This document shows, piece after piece, positions 1 through 12,287 of a stretch of DNA of 64,000 bases. The stretch is taken from assembly GCA_009192285.1 (NCBI GenBank), contig WBVU01000015.1:186001-250000 (forward strand), read 5' to 3'. Origin of the DNA: Morchella semilibera. Lineage: Eukaryota > Ascomycota > Pezizomycetes > Pezizales > Morchellaceae. The stretch's first letter is position 1; each line of letters begins with the position of its first letter. The notes below the pieces were generated by a model. The model was not told the origin of the DNA, did no database searches, and saw only the letters and a program-made list of their open reading frames with translations. Position numbers and translations under genes: made by a program.

Positions 1-8
1 GAACATAC

Positions 9-593
9 CAAAACACGGAACTGATAAAGGATATCGGCGGCAGCAGCATAGTCTCCACACCTGAATCGTTGCCTTCCATACTCAAAAAGTACATTGACAC
101 TTTCGACTGTAACCTTTATGAAAATAATCCTAGATTAGCTCTCAGCTTTTACTTTCAAGTCATGCTTCTCCCCCATTGTTCAGAGCAAGTATACCCCATG
201 ATTATCTTTCAAGTACTGCATATTCTGCATCTTATCACTTCGTAAATTCCCCACAACATCCGGGTCCTCAAGCAGCTGCATAACCTTCTCACTTTGTTCC
301 CCAAGGTCCTTTAACCTCTGTAAGACTACCTCCCTCTTCCCAACTAGCTCTTCGGGAGGCTCGTCGGTGTTGTGAATTTTTGTGTACAGTGAGCTGACAA
401 AATCCACCATGTCCGAGCCCTTCATCAGATCGTACTTCGCCTGGGTGATTTCTTCATCGGTGAATATTCCACGCTGCTGTACAAATTCGAGTAGTGGGAA
501 TACTAGGTGTCGGTCAAGATGGGGCATCAGCTTAGGGATGAGATCATATGAGACAGCAACATCGTTGCTGCCAGCTTCCACACTGTCGGCCAT
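9..593 (-). CDS. Eukaryotic translation initiation factor 3 subunit e (Int6), N-terminal part, runs off left edge
   Basis: Encodes the start of eIF3e, a PCI-domain subunit of the eIF3 complex that recruits the 40S ribosome to mRNA in the cytosol. Exon 1 is 593..195 and carries the family's N-terminal block (residues around [18 protein letters not shown], then [18 protein letters not shown]). A phase-0 intron (194..114, GTATAC..AAAG) leads into exon 2 (113..9), which reads [20 protein letters not shown] and then [13 protein letters not shown], the usual TPR-like continuation. A second GTATGT donor sits at 8, so the gene continues left of the window and the C-terminal PCI domain is not visible. 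It is divergent from the mL49 gene, with 291 bp between start codons. Family assignment rests on recognised motifs; exon borders are inferred. Confidence 0.88.
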
Positions 594-884
594 GTTCGAG
601 GATATTTGACGTCAGCTCCAGAAAACTCCAGTTAGAGCTGTTGTTGTTTAATCTGATTTTGGGTGTTTTGGCTCGTAGCGTTGTTGATGGTTGCAGGAGA
701 CAGATGTGGGGTTGCAAAGGACTGTCTTTTTTTTTCCTCCCTCCCCGCCAAACGAGACCTCGTACGCCAAGACATCTAGTCGGTCCCGCCATCTAATATG
801 GCGCGCGGTTTTCCCAGACCACAGTTCCTACGGTATCGCGAATCCCCCACCCAGAAAAACAAAAACCAATTGGCATTGAGCATC
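594..884. promoter_or_regulatory. Shared divergent promoter between eIF3e and mL49
   Basis: This 291 bp gap separates the start codons of two divergently transcribed translation genes, one cytosolic and one mitochondrial. It contains a T run and C/T-rich stretch near 725-745. No TATA box is evident. A bidirectional promoter is inferred from layout only. Confidence 0.5.
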
Positions 885-1327
885 ATGCTATATCCATACT
901 CCCTTTCAACTGCCCTCAGGGCTCTGCGTTCTCAAGTCCTCTACCAGACCCGCAGTGCTCGGTTCACCACCACCACAACCCGACGGGCAGAAGAGAGTGA
1001 GCTCTCCTCCTCCTCCTCATGCTACTCAATTGACGACTTAACTAACCTCCTTCAGTCACCCCTGAACGCCAATCCCAAATTCCCTATTTCATCCACCGCA
1101 GCAAGACCAACAACCTCCCCGTGTACGAAGAACTCCGCGGGAGCAATAGGGAAGAGACACGGATACGCAAGATTGACGGAGATCTTAATGCGCTGAGAAA
1201 CCATATAGTCAACCATTTGGGCATCAACAAGGAACTCGTCTCAATCAATGGGCGTACGAGACATGTCATAATTAAGGGACGGTTTAAGAAGGATCTATCC
1301 TCGTGGTTGCAGGGACTGGGATTTTGA
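885..1327 (+). CDS. IMG2: Mitochondrial large-subunit ribosomal protein mL49 (IMG2 family)
   Basis: A structural protein of the mitochondrial 54S ribosomal subunit. Exon 1 (885..996) encodes an Arg/Ser/Thr-rich presequence starting MLYPYSLSTALRALRSQ, typical of matrix import. A 59 bp intron (997..1055, GTGAGC, branch TTAACTAAC, CAG) joins in phase 1 to exon 2 (1056..1327). Exon 2 carries the IMG2 core: IPYFIHRSKTNNLPVYEEL, then TRIRKIDGDLNALR and a C-terminal HVIIKGRFKKDLSSWLQGLG. Without this intron the two frames do not join, so the splice is well supported. The predicted protein is 127 residues. An in-frame ATG at 798 exists, but 885 gives the better presequence. Confidence 0.88.
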
Positions 1328-1702
1328 TGTCTTATCTGACATCTCAAGGTGCCAAAGCATTTCGCGGTTTCAGGATACCTTAATATAAACTCTGCATGTT
1401 CATTTTATTATCCGGCGTTTCCCTTTCCTATTGTAAAAAAAAAAAAAAAAAAACTCATATAAGTGTACAAAGTTAACAGAGGCATAAATTACCCTCCAAA
1501 ATATCGTTCCACCGTTTAGTTAGATGCAAGGGGCGCCGATGATCCCCCATAGTAAAGTACAGAACAAAAAAAGAAATAGCAAAGTGATATAGTAATTTCC
1601 ACAATGAAACAGACTTGATCCCAGCATTTTATACAACGAACTATCCTAACCCCACCTCTGCGCCCCGCAGTACAGACCATTACAAAAAGATACCTATTCC
1701 CT
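1328..1702. other. Convergent 3' region between mL49 and SWI1
   Basis: No gene is seen. This short spacer holds the two 3' UTRs, with a 19-A run near 1435-1453 and AT-rich sequence consistent with processing signals for both strands. Confidence 0.6.
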
Positions 1703-4035
1703 TCAATCATTCAGCCCCGCATAAGTACAAAGCTGCTTAACAATAGCACCGTCTATCTGAACTGTCAACAACGCCCCCAAAAGACTCTCTTTCTTCGGCA
1801 ATACCCCCAGCGGAACTCTCGATGCCTCATCTTTTCCAAGTCCTGACTTTTCTGCCAACCTTTGTAGAACTGCCATTCCCCGGTGTGTGATCCGTGCGAA
1901 TGGTTGTGAGTCATCCGGATTTGGCATCTTACCGCCTTGTCGAGGATGCATTGGGCCAACCTGGGGACTCAATAAACATACCAGCCGCAGTAGGCTGAGG
2001 GCGAACCCATCCTCAGATGAGAGCCATGATCGTGCAACCCCTTGGTCAGGGCCAGGAGCAATTCCAGCAAGAATCTCTGCGGCGAGCATGCCCTGTTCCA
2101 AGAAAGGCTTCCGTGCCTCCACAACCTGAGGCAACGTTACTTTTGTGTTATCGGGGATTGGCGATATGGCGAGAGCGAAGGAGCGCGTAAGAAGGTCATA
2201 CGGGGGTGTCGTCGATGATTCGGAAAGAAATATCGTCCGATAAAATGCTCGATTTGGTTCATCTCGTGCCAGCAGCTTCGCCAAACTATCTACTGCAGGC
2301 GGAAGATAGCGATGAATTGAAGGGGAATATGATGTAAACATCAGGTTTTCTCGCCCTGTAACCGCTGGGAGAGGTTGAGGGGCAAATGCCAGTATTAGAT
2401 GCAACAAATTAAGTGCCTCATCCTCACTAGGTAGTGTAATTGAATGCGAAAGGTTGGATAAATAGATAATGATATCCTTCATAAAATCCAGGGTGTTGGT
2501 ATATGTGCGAAGTAATAGCCTGCTAGTGCCAAGCCTTTCGATCACGACTGACAAAAACCTAACCACATTAGGATCTGCCAAAGCCTTATGATTAGATTCA
2601 AAGAACGACAGATTGCGGAAGATTGTTGTGATGCAAATCAGCTTATCGGCTGCTTTGTCTAGCTCGTATTCGATGGATCCAAATTGTGGGATGTCGGTAA
2701 GCCTATCTACCTCTGCTTTGCAAGCTCTCATCACTTCTTCATAGGCAGGCACAGCAATGCTTTCAGAGCTTTCTTCTGAGTGTTCCGTAAGTAATCCCAC
2801 CTGAGACTCAGCCACATCCACTAATGTCTCGATCAAATCCTCGCAGCTCTCTAGGGCAATTGACCAGCGCGATTCCACAGAAACGGTTGCCAGTGTATCC
2901 AATGCATGCCTAACCTCAGCGGCCAATCCTGACTTGAGCATCATCGTCAAAGCATGAATATCGATCACACCAAGCTCTTGAAACATAGGTATCGTTGGTT
3001 TGTGGAATATAATCTCCGCCCCGATTTGTCCCAATACAGCAGCAGGTAATCCACCATGTGTATCCAAAACTCTTACTTTTGGTTTGAAATCAGCCGGGAT
3101 TTCTTTAATAGGCGTTACGGGGTGTTGGGGAGCTGAAAATACGGCAGCTTCCTTCTGTGGTAAAGGCGTTGGTGGCATCGAGAAGCTAGGGGATGGTACG
3201 GGGCCATGTGGGGAAACTAAGTCCATGGAGATCCGACTTGGTGTGCCCGCCTGCTGATATTGAGTCTGTGGTCTTACAGGTGTTGCTGGTTGAGCAGCAT
3301 ACCCATTTTGCATGTTGGGTCGCGTCGGATTGTTAGACACCGGTGTTGATTGTTTTGGGACCCCTTGAGATCGTTGCGGCATTTGCTGGGAGTTTTGTGT
3401 GCTTGAAATCTGCTTTACTGGCTGAGATTGTTGCATAGCGGGCTGCTGTTGTTGCTGCTGTAGCCTCACATCTGGAGCTTGTTGTGGGTTTTGCCTTGCC
3501 ATTTGCGCTCGTTCCTGCTGATTCTTCAGCCAAGCCATCTCATAAGACCTCAGATATTGTCTATAGATGTTCATCATTTCTTCGGCGACCGACGGATGTT
3601 GCTCGGCGCTAAACCCTAAGCTCATCGCAACATGAGCCCATTTATTTTCTGCTGATACCTTTCGTGATCCACCCATCTTCAACACATTCCCATAAAGAGT
3701 TACCAGGTTCACAGCCTTTCCTGCAATACTGGGGATGCCTGTAATAGGAGTCCCTTGTTTTTGCATAAAGTCATAGAGAATCTTCATAAATTGGTTCGGA
3801 TCAGTCTGCTGTCTCTGCCCAGAACCAGGAGCTATTGGCCCCTGGCCCTGGCCTGGAGGTCGCGACACCTGGGAATTCATGGGATTGGGAATCATCACGT
3901 TCGAATTCGCTAGCGCGGTAGTTCCCATACGTTGCGCTTGTTGCTGTTGCTGCTGAATCTGTTGTTGATGTTGATGTTGCTGCTGCTGCTGCTGCTGGTG
4001 GTGTTGTTGCTGTTGCTGTTGTTGTTGTTGCTGCT

Positions 4036-4067
<32 letters not shown>

Positions 4068-4079
4068 TGAATCATTCTC

Positions 4080-4119
<40 letters not shown>

Positions 4120-4945
4120 TCGCTTGCATCTGATACATCATCTGCATTTGATTTTGCATCGGCTGTTGCATATGTTGTGCGGGCATGGGAGCAGGGGACG
4201 AAGATGCAGTACTAGGAGGTGGTGAGAACCCCTGACTGAAATTCTGGGTATAGGCGTGTTGTGAAGGCATGGCTAAGTTAATGTTATTTTGCGGAGTGCT
4301 AACGCGTGAAATATGGCCAGGCGGTGGTGGAGAACTTTGCGCCATAAACGACTGCTGGGAAGGCGCTGGTGAAAAGGGTGATGGGGACTGCGTTGCAACA
4401 CGTTTCGGTGGGGGAACCTGAGAGACGCCCTGTTGACTAAACGTCTGATTCTGCATGACAGGCGATGGACTTGCAGTAGCAGAACCAACATGCTGAAGAT
4501 GTGAATGAGGATATCCAACAGGTGTGTATTGTCGCTGCTGTTGCTGCGCATTCTGATTGTTTTGATATATCTGGTACGCGAGTTGTTGTTGCGGGTTCTG
4601 TGCCATGGGCGTGTGGGAACGCGACGTCGGGAGATTACCGGATGACTGACGCGGGGACAAAGTGGTAGACTCTTCACGGGGACGTGGTCTCTTGAGAGGG
4701 ACTACGGCGTTCACGTTATACGCCGGTTGCGAGAAACCGGGAGATGACGTCCGGGACGTGCCATTCTGGAGCTGAGCGCGTTGATGTGCTGCCTGCTGGA
4801 ACTGATGAGGATCTATGGCGGAGGAAGGAATCACGCCGGCTGCTGAATCGTAGGAGTGCATGCCCGTTGCGGAAGTGACCTCAGGGCTAACGAACGCTGA
4901 GTTCTGGACAGCCGAAGGGTCTTGCAACCAACCAGGCAATGACAT
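1703..4945 (-). CDS. SWI1: SWI/SNF chromatin-remodelling subunit Swi1 (ARID protein)
   Basis: An intronless gene for a 1080-residue protein, the probable ARID-containing subunit of the SWI/SNF nucleosome remodeller. The first 370 residues are low-complexity Gln/Pro/Ser, with two nearly pure polyQ tracts at about 275-335. The ARID DNA-binding domain follows at about 374-471 (DPNQFMKILYDFMQKQGTPI, later LYGNVLKMGGSRKVSAENKW, ending YLRSYEMAW). A second Gln/Pro linker runs to about 640. The C-terminal 430 residues are an ordered helical region as in fungal Swi1, including LLTVQIDGAIVKQLCTYAGL at the end. Start is the first ATG of a long open frame. Swi1 polyQ regions are known to be aggregation-prone in yeast; whether that holds here is not shown. 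Confidence 0.9.
3942..4125 (-). repeat. CAG/CAA trinucleotide tract coding polyglutamine in SWI1
   Basis: Nearly uninterrupted CAG/CAA codons (CTG/TTG on the plus strand), split by a short MIQ break near 4071-4079 and a His-containing break near 4000. Mixed CAG and CAA codons suggest selection for Gln as well as replication slippage. Confidence 0.9.
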
Positions 4946-7450
4946 GGACTCGGGGTGACCTCTACAGAGTAGTACACACGCGTTAGCTAATATGATCGTC
5001 GTTTTTAACCACTAAACGATTGTTATCTCTAAATCAACAATCCCGACCACCTCATTAGAACCGCTGCCACTTCCGCCTCCACTCCACCCCACACCCCACT
5101 GTCACTTTAGCTGTCATTGCCAATGCCACTGCCATTATAACGCCCTCGTTCACTGGCAGTAGCACCAACTATCTTAACGATATGGACCGCATGCCAAGGA
5201 GGAGGGCAGGCACGCAAGAACATCACTGCAAGATGAATGACGGGGTGCACAATGTGGAAATGCAAGAAGCAAGCGGAGGTCATGGGATTTAGGTTCGGGC
5301 CGCGCCAGCCAAAGACGTGCGAGCACACAAGGCAAGCAGTCAAAAAGGGGGGCACGAAGCATACAGGCCTGCTGGTGAGGAGGGGGGGGGTGGGAGGGGA
5401 AGCACAGGCACGGGGTAAGAGGGGTAGAACAGACAGTATAAGAAGCAGCAAAAGGACGGGGGAGTAGATTCACTGACCAAAAGCAAGCAGGATCCGGCAA
5501 GTGCGTGCGTGCTTGCTTGCTCAACAGCGGACGAGTGAATGGTGGTGTGTGTCAGATCGACCAGAGTGTCTCTGCCGCCGCTTGCCAAACGAGTAGTAAC
5601 AAGGGGGAAGGTAAATGACTATAATAAAATATCTCAGGGTAGGGTTGTAGAGGCAAAGGCAAGTGTAAAAATAAAAAATAAAAAATAAAAAAGATTCAAT
5701 GGTCGACGTTAACGTTATTGACGTTGGGTATGTTGAGAGATTCTCCTTGCTACGGCTAATGCTACTATTCAATGACAGCTACTACAGCTACTAGCTGTCA
5801 ATTCTGCTGGCGCTGTTTTCTTCTTCTTCTTTTCGCAAGGGAGTGGTACCAAAGCTTGTAGGGAACGAAAGCCTCAAAAGTTAGCCACAGGTAACGGCTT
5901 GTACATAGGTAGGTAACAGCATGTTTAGGCAACTAGGGGGGGGGGGGCGGAGGAGGATAGTCAAGGGAACCGGATGGGTGGCATAATGAGGGTGTATGTA
6001 AATTCAATAATGTCATGTACATACATGTGTGATGGGGGATGGGGATGGGATGGGGTGGGGAAGCGCAAAGGTAAAGGAAGGCAAAGTAAAATGGGAAGGG
6101 GGGTAGGGGGGGATCGGAGCTTGTGAGAATAAGAAGCGATTCGATGTATGTATGGGATGGGATGGGGATGGGGACAAGCGCAGGAAAATAAAGTGCGTAC
6201 CTTTTTTTTTTTGCTTTCGCGAGTGGAGAGATAGAAACGTAGAGCCAAAAAAATCGCTGGTGGGAGGGCGCGCGAGGATGGAGAGGTTGAAGGGGAGAGC
6301 GTGGCAAGGGCGACAGCACCCAGCCTACCGTTACCGAAAAACGCTCCAACAAAGACGCGTTAAGTGTAGGGAGAGGGAGAAAAAGACTATTTCTCAAAAG
6401 AAAAAAAATAGAGGAATTCGTTTCTCAGAATCTGGCTCTAGGGGCCTCGTGTATACTTCATCGGCCGTCTAACAATCTCACGATACAGAATTCTACCCGC
6501 CAGAGCTGGAATAACTCGACGTTGCGTGTTCTCTGAAAGGATCGGAAAGAGGCGGGTATCAGGTTTGGCGACAAAGAAAAGCAACGTATGGTATCAAAAA
6601 AAAAATATATGATGTATATAGGAGTACCCATGACAACAAACCAAAATCCTCATATGTAATAGACATTCTCAAAACTCTCAACACAACTCAAGAAGTTTGA
6701 CTTGAAATACTGAAAAACCCAAGGAAAGCAAAGAAAGAGCATTTGAACCAGCAATAGGTGGGTCTGAGCATATTGGTGGTATGTATGTAGGCTACACTAT
6801 CGAGCAGGGGGCTGAGGATTTGATGGACCGGCTACGCACCCAGCTTGGCTATCGTTTTCTCCATGGAACACGGCCATGCATGTGCTTCGTCACCAGTTCG
6901 TCTGTTGCTAATTCGGTTTGGGTTTATCGATAGGAAGAAGTGGGGAAGGTAAGAATGAAATTCAACATTCCCTTGGTTACGTTGGCGCAAAAGCTGTGAA
7001 ACACTTGGAGGTTTGAAGCAAAGGTCTTGTCTCGACCAGCACGTATTCTATAAATGAGGTAGCAAGGACCAGAGATTCAGATAAATAAATGGGATGGAGA
7101 GAAGTAAGAAACTACATGTAGGGGTAGCGGGGCAGAACAAGAAAGGTGATAGAAGAATCGGGTCTTCTGGGTCTTTGGCGCTTGGGCTCTAGCTCTTTAG
7201 ATGTAGTAATGCACGTATCCAGGGACTTCTTTGGCCCTCTTAAAAGAAAAATATAAAGAACGGGCTACACCACGTTCCGCTCATCTTCTGCACGAGCGCG
7301 CTGAGCTCGGCAGATATTGAATGAGAGACATCAAAGTGTCGTGGTTTCTTCATATTCCAGGGCTACATGTATTGTAAACATGTAATTATAATATATGGGG
7401 TATCACGATAACCCCAACCCCACATAAGACCCAATTATCTCCCCCCCACT
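4946..7450 (-). promoter_or_regulatory. Long pyrimidine-biased upstream region of SWI1
   Basis: About 2.5 kb with no convincing gene. Read on the minus strand it is rich in C and T, with many short open frames that lack coding character. It contains a 12-G run at 5936-5947 and repeats of GGGATGG near 6035-6170 on the plus strand. Long C/T-rich leaders with upstream ATGs are common for fungal regulatory genes, so this is probably promoter plus 5' UTR of SWI1. That is inference from composition and position. Confidence 0.45.
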
Positions 7451-8470
7451 CCTCCCCGTTTCAGGTGAGAACTACGGCATCACACCCACAATTACCAGTA
7501 CCTTTATTATTACCATCCCCGTCTCCGCCCCCGAAAACCTTGCACCTTGGCTCAATCATAAGTGATGTGCTCATAGATTCCCGACTCGTACCCGTTGCCG
7601 AAGGGATCGCTATTTTCCGAACTACGCCCAGCGCTCGGGCAAAATCTCGGAGGTTGCTGCTCTATCTCCTCTTGGGGATAAACGCCACCACGGCAGATTT
7701 TCACACTGCTAAAGGCCCATGGTTTCTTGTAGCCTGAAGGCTTTGGTGTTTGTGGGCTTGATCTATTTGACGTATGTACCACTACACGTTATGTTGGTAA
7801 ATTATTTCAAGGCGTACTTTCCAGGCGTGCTCACCAACAGAGCCGAAGCAATATTTTTTGCTTGCGAACTCCGTCATGAGTAGGGAAAATACTACGGAAA
7901 CACGCTCACTATATACACTATGGGCCCAGGCCCAAGCAGGCAAAACGTTGGTTACCGCAGCGAATACCGGCAATCTTATCAGACAGAGTACCTTAATCCC
8001 TCGCCATCGATGCCGGCTCTTTTCCTTACAATTCAATTAGAACTTGGGTCGCATCAGTGAAATATGCCCCGCTTGTTATCAATTATTACTGGATCCTTTA
8101 GGCCTCTTATCCTCCCAGGTATTGGTCTTGGGACTCCTGGTTTCATTAAAATTTAGGACTTTATTATCCTCTTGGTTCAGGCTTTGCAGCACCACAAGCT
8201 TACTTTGCTTGTGCATTGCGACGGCATCTCCGTTGTCATCTGTACTAAGGTGGTGACTACATGTACTTATGTATGCAGCGTTATTTTGGCAGCACATGCA
8301 TCATCCCGATAGAGCTTGGAGCATCCGAAAAAAAGACCGCAGAAACTTTGGTTGAGCTCTCACCTCACCTAGAGCACTACTTATCTAAAGATAACTTGTG
8401 AAGATTTGTATGGTAAAAACCCTGGAATTTCTTTAGTCAAGGATAGGTGAACAAGCTTTAGACCGCAAAA
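7451..8470. other. Intergenic region, no gene recognised
   Basis: Open frames here are short and lack family resemblance. One TACATGTA palindrome lies at 8258-8265. Nothing else was identified. Confidence 0.5.
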
Positions 8471-8975
8471 ATGCCAAGCCACGGTAAGAAGCGAATTCGA
8501 GTGATAGACTCCTGTGATCGACGAGCTTCCTGTAGAAAGCTATTGCGTAGAGCGCGGCAGAGCATCAGGTATGTAGAGAACTGCATATGCTACTCTATTC
8601 CGCACATGCAAGAACATTTCGTGTAGAGAGGGAGTAATATTCCAGGAGCCTTATCTCCTCTCTCTAAATATTTCTCCGGATCGGGAGAGTTGCGATGAAT
8701 CCGTCAAATTCGATGACCTGGAATTACCCGGCAACCCGGGCATCTCAATTGAAATGTCGGTATGCACGCAATTTTTTTTTGGAGACTTTTCCGATGGGCT
8801 CGTCATCTTCAACCAAAACAACGCAGAATTCGTACATGAGGTGGTTTTGCCCTACATTGTAGCCGCCAGGCTCGGAGTCCTGTCCGGCAAGGAAGGTGGT
8901 GAAGTTGTATCGGAAACAGCGAAGAATGTTCTCGACAGTAATCGCTTCAGTGTGTGTGATGGTGAAAGATATTGA
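8471..8975 (+). CDS. Hypothetical protein, two exons, no recognised family
   Basis: Exon 1 (8471..8568) encodes a basic segment starting MPSHGKKRIRVIDSCDRRAS. A 58 bp intron (8569..8626, GTATGT..GTAG) joins in phase 2 to exon 2 (8627..8975), which stays open for 116 codons, including VIFQEPYLLSLNISPDRESC and FVHEVVLPYIVAARLGVLSG. The product is 148 residues. The start context AAAAATG is favourable and splicing preserves the frame exactly, which supports a real gene. No signal peptide, membrane segment or known domain is seen. It may be a lineage-specific gene or the remnant of a longer one. Confidence 0.45.
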
Positions 8976-9742
8976 GGTCAGCGTATATTTATTACCTACA
9001 TGTAGGTATCACAGACTCCAGAGAGGGTGGGACAGGACCCTGACAGCCCCTCATCTGTGTTTAAAGTTGGGTTGAACTACATAGAGTACATGTAGGTATG
9101 TCAAGTACATGTATTTATGTACCACTAGTAGAATCCTCCACCGCCACACCTGCAGACTGTTTTAAGCGGCCATTGCCACTATTCCTGCACGGGCCTCCAT
9201 CCAACCACGATCAAACATCCGGCTGTCGGAAAAACAAAAAGCAAGAAAGCAGCTACTCTAGAGGCAGGGCCTTGCAGCTCAAAAAAGCATCCACTCTTGG
9301 GTAAAATACATCGCAGCATGCATGCACATAGAAAAAGTAAAATGCGTAAACTAAACATGGGATGGACCCGTCGAGAGCAATGAGAGCTTTCCAACTTAGG
9401 CTGCGGACCCCTCATCTCCCCGGCATGACGTTGCACTGTGGTTTCCAGTTTGTGCTTGGGAGAGAGCAACAAGTACCAGAAGTTATTTGGAGGGGTTGGC
9501 GACGACTGTGCGATCTTCGATGGCTTTCACATACACTTACAACTTGCAAAATCTCCCTCATGTACTATCGAAACATATACCCCTCACACCTTTTAAGGCA
9601 GTTTCCATAGCCGTCTTGCCCACATATAATCCTTCCATCCTACTTAGTACTTAAACCAAGTGTTGACCCTCTTCCATCCTCAACTCCTCTTGTTATTCCT
9701 ACACAGACTCTCTCACGCCTACCGTATCAGTTTGCATCTATC
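8976..9742 (+). promoter_or_regulatory. Upstream region of the glycogen branching enzyme gene
   Basis: No convincing gene. Three TACATGTA palindromes cluster at 8997, 9087 and 9106. A C/T-rich stretch (about 9655-9730) immediately precedes the start codon, consistent with a fungal transcription start region. Confidence 0.5.
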
Positions 9743-12287
9743 ATGTCTCTCAAAACTATCAAGTACGAAGGAAAAGAGGTTCCCGCTGATGGAACTGGTG
9801 TTATTGAGCTGGACCCTTGGCTAGGTCCTTTCAAAGATGATCTCCGTCGCCGCTTTGCCAAAGCAGATGAATGGATCGCAAAGTTGAACAACCACGAAGG
9901 TGGTTTGGAGAAATTCTCTAGGGTATGTAGTATCATCAAGTTCTCCCCTCATTATATACTAATACCTTCTTGATTGGTTAGGGATATGAAACTTTTGGAA
10001 TCAATGTCCTTCCTAACGGAGATATTACTTATCGCGAATGGGCCCCAAACGCTATCAATGCATCCTTCGTCGGAGAGTTTAGTATGTCTTGTAGAAATCT
10101 GCTCCTCTTAGACATTTGCTTACCATTTTTATTAGACAACTGGGACAGAAATGCGAATAGAATGACCAAGAATGACTTTGGTGTCTGGGAAACTGTCGTC
10201 CCTGCCGCGAACGGACAGCCTGCTATTCCCCATAACTCCAAAATCAAGGTTAGTCCAGCCATTTGTCCCCATTATCGCTCTTCTTTTTTTGAGACCACAT
10301 TCTTATATTCTCAATTTCTAGATTGCATTGGAAATTCCTGGCGGTGAAGTTCTCTATCGCATTCCCGCCTGGATCAAGCGTGTTACTCAAGACCTTTCTA
10401 TAAGTCCCATCTATGATGCGGTTTTCTGGCACCCCAAGGAGAAATACGTCTTCAAGAACCCCCGTCCGGAAAAGCCTAAGTCAGCTCGTGTTTACGAGGC
10501 CCATGTCGGTATTAGTACTACCGAGTACAGAGTAGGAACCTATAAGGAGTTTACCGCAAATATTCTTCCAAGAATCAAGGGGCTTGGATACAACGTCATT
10601 CAATTGATGGCTATCCAGGAGCATGCATATTACGCCTCATTTGGCTACCAGGTTACCTCGTTCTTTGCTGCCTCTAGTAGATATGGGACTCCCGAGGAGC
10701 TGATGGAGCTGATCGACACTGCTCACGGGATGGGAATTGTTGTCCTCCTCGATATTGTCCACTCTCATGCTTGTAAAAACACAGAGGACGGATTAAACAT
10801 GTTCGATGGCAGTGATCACCTATACTTTCACGAGGGTGGAAAGGGGAGACACGAACTGTGGGACTCACGATTGTTCAATTATGGGCACCACGAGGTGTTA
10901 AGATTCCTCTTGTCAAATCTTAGGTTCTTTATGGAGGAGTATATGTTTGATGGATTCCGTTTCGATGGTGTCACTAGCATTCTTTACACTCATCATGGTA
11001 TTGGAACGTAAGTTTTGATCCCCAATCATTGCTCCCGGTGGTAAATTAACAATATTTTAGCGGTTTCTCCGGTGGCTACCACGAATACTTCGGATCTAAT
11101 GTCGATGAAGAGGGAGTCGTTTATCTCATGCTGGTATGCCGCCTCATTTAGACCCTGTAACCAAAAGTAGTTACTAATTCTCCCCAAAGGCCAACGAGAT
11201 GCTTCACAATGTTTACCCCAAGTCGATCACAATTGCCGAGGATGTTTCAGGAATGCCTGCTTTATGTCTCCCACTAGCTTTAGGGGGCGTCGGTTTCGAC
11301 TATCGTCTTGCGATGGCCATCCCGGACATGTGGATTAAGCTCTTGAAGGAGAAGAAAGACGATGACTGGGACATGGCAAACATTTGTTGGATTCTGATCA
11401 ATAGACGCCACCAGGAGAAGACAATTGCTTATGCAGAGAGTCACGATCAAGCGTATGTTTTCAAATTACCCAGCTTCATCTTCTAAATCACTAACGTCAC
11501 TAGACTTGTCGGAGATAAAACTCTCATGTTCTGGCTTTGTGATAAGGAGATGTATACGCACATGTCTACACTCACAGACTTTACCCCGATCATTGAGCGT
11601 GGTCTTGCGCTACACAAAATGATCCGCCTGCTCACTCATGCACTGGGTGGTGAGGGCTACCTCAACTTTGAGGGAAATGAGTTCGGACACCCGGAGTGGC
11701 TTGATTTCCCGCGTGCTGGTAATAATAACTCCTTCCACTACGCGAGAAGACAGTTCAACCTCACCGATGATGAACTCCTGAGATACAAATTCCTCAATCA
11801 CTTTGATGCGGCTATGCAGGGTAGCGAGGAGAAATACGGATGGTTGCACTCACCACAAGCTTACATCAGCTTGAAGAACGAGAGCGACAAGGTGATCGCA
11901 TTTGAGCGTGCTGGTTTGCTCTGGATCTTCAATTTCCACCCTACGGTAAGCTAAGTCGGTTACTAATTGTTGGGTTATTACTGACTGGTCTGGTGGAACA
12001 ATAGGAAAGTTTTGCGGACTACAGGGTTGGCGTTGAGAGGGCAGGCACCTACAGGATTGTCCTCAACACCGATAGAACAGAATTTGGTGGATTGAACAGA
12101 ATCGATGAGAGCACCAGATTTCACACAACTGACTTCCCTTGGAACAACAGGGCAAACTTTACCCAAGTTTACGGTTTGTGAAATCCCTCCTTTTGGTTAT
12201 TATATCACTATACTGATTAAATTATTCAAATCAGTTCCAACAAGGACCGCAATTGTTCTCGCTTTAGAACAGGAGTGTAGGAATTAG
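9743..12287 (+). CDS. GLC3: 1,4-alpha-glucan (glycogen) branching enzyme, GH13
   Basis: Transfers alpha-1,4 glucan segments to alpha-1,6 branch points during glycogen synthesis in the cytosol. Nine exons: 9743..9922, 9982..10081, 10136..10248, 10322..11007, 11061..11133, 11190..11452, 11504..11945, 12005..12173, 12235..12287, giving 692 residues, normal for the family. The N-terminal CBM48-like module ([20 protein letters not shown]) precedes the GH13 barrel. Catalytic features visible are DGFRFDG (nucleophile Asp, about residue 341), IAEDVSG (acid/base Glu, about 401) and AESHDQ (about 469). [15 protein letters not shown] is also family-typical. The last tiny exon restores the usual C-terminus [11 protein letters not shown]; reading through instead would stop at 12181, so the splice is preferred. 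Confidence 0.95.

Noticed and set aside
798-1196. 132-codon frame covering the mL49 presequence and continuing past it
   Set aside because: After 996 the frame leaves the IMG2 family sequence; a 59 bp intron explains the change, so the apparent frameshift is not real.
3932-4225. Plus-strand poly-Leu open frame
   Set aside because: It is the antisense of the SWI1 CAG tract and has no independent support.
5107-6472. Several overlapping open frames in the region upstream of SWI1
   Set aside because: Low-complexity Pro/Ser/Leu or Arg/Gly sequence produced by C/T- and G-rich DNA; no conserved motifs.
12174-12181. Stop at 12181 as the end of the branching enzyme
   Set aside because: An intron from 12174 leads to a short exon giving the conserved [11 protein letters not shown] terminus, which fits the family better.
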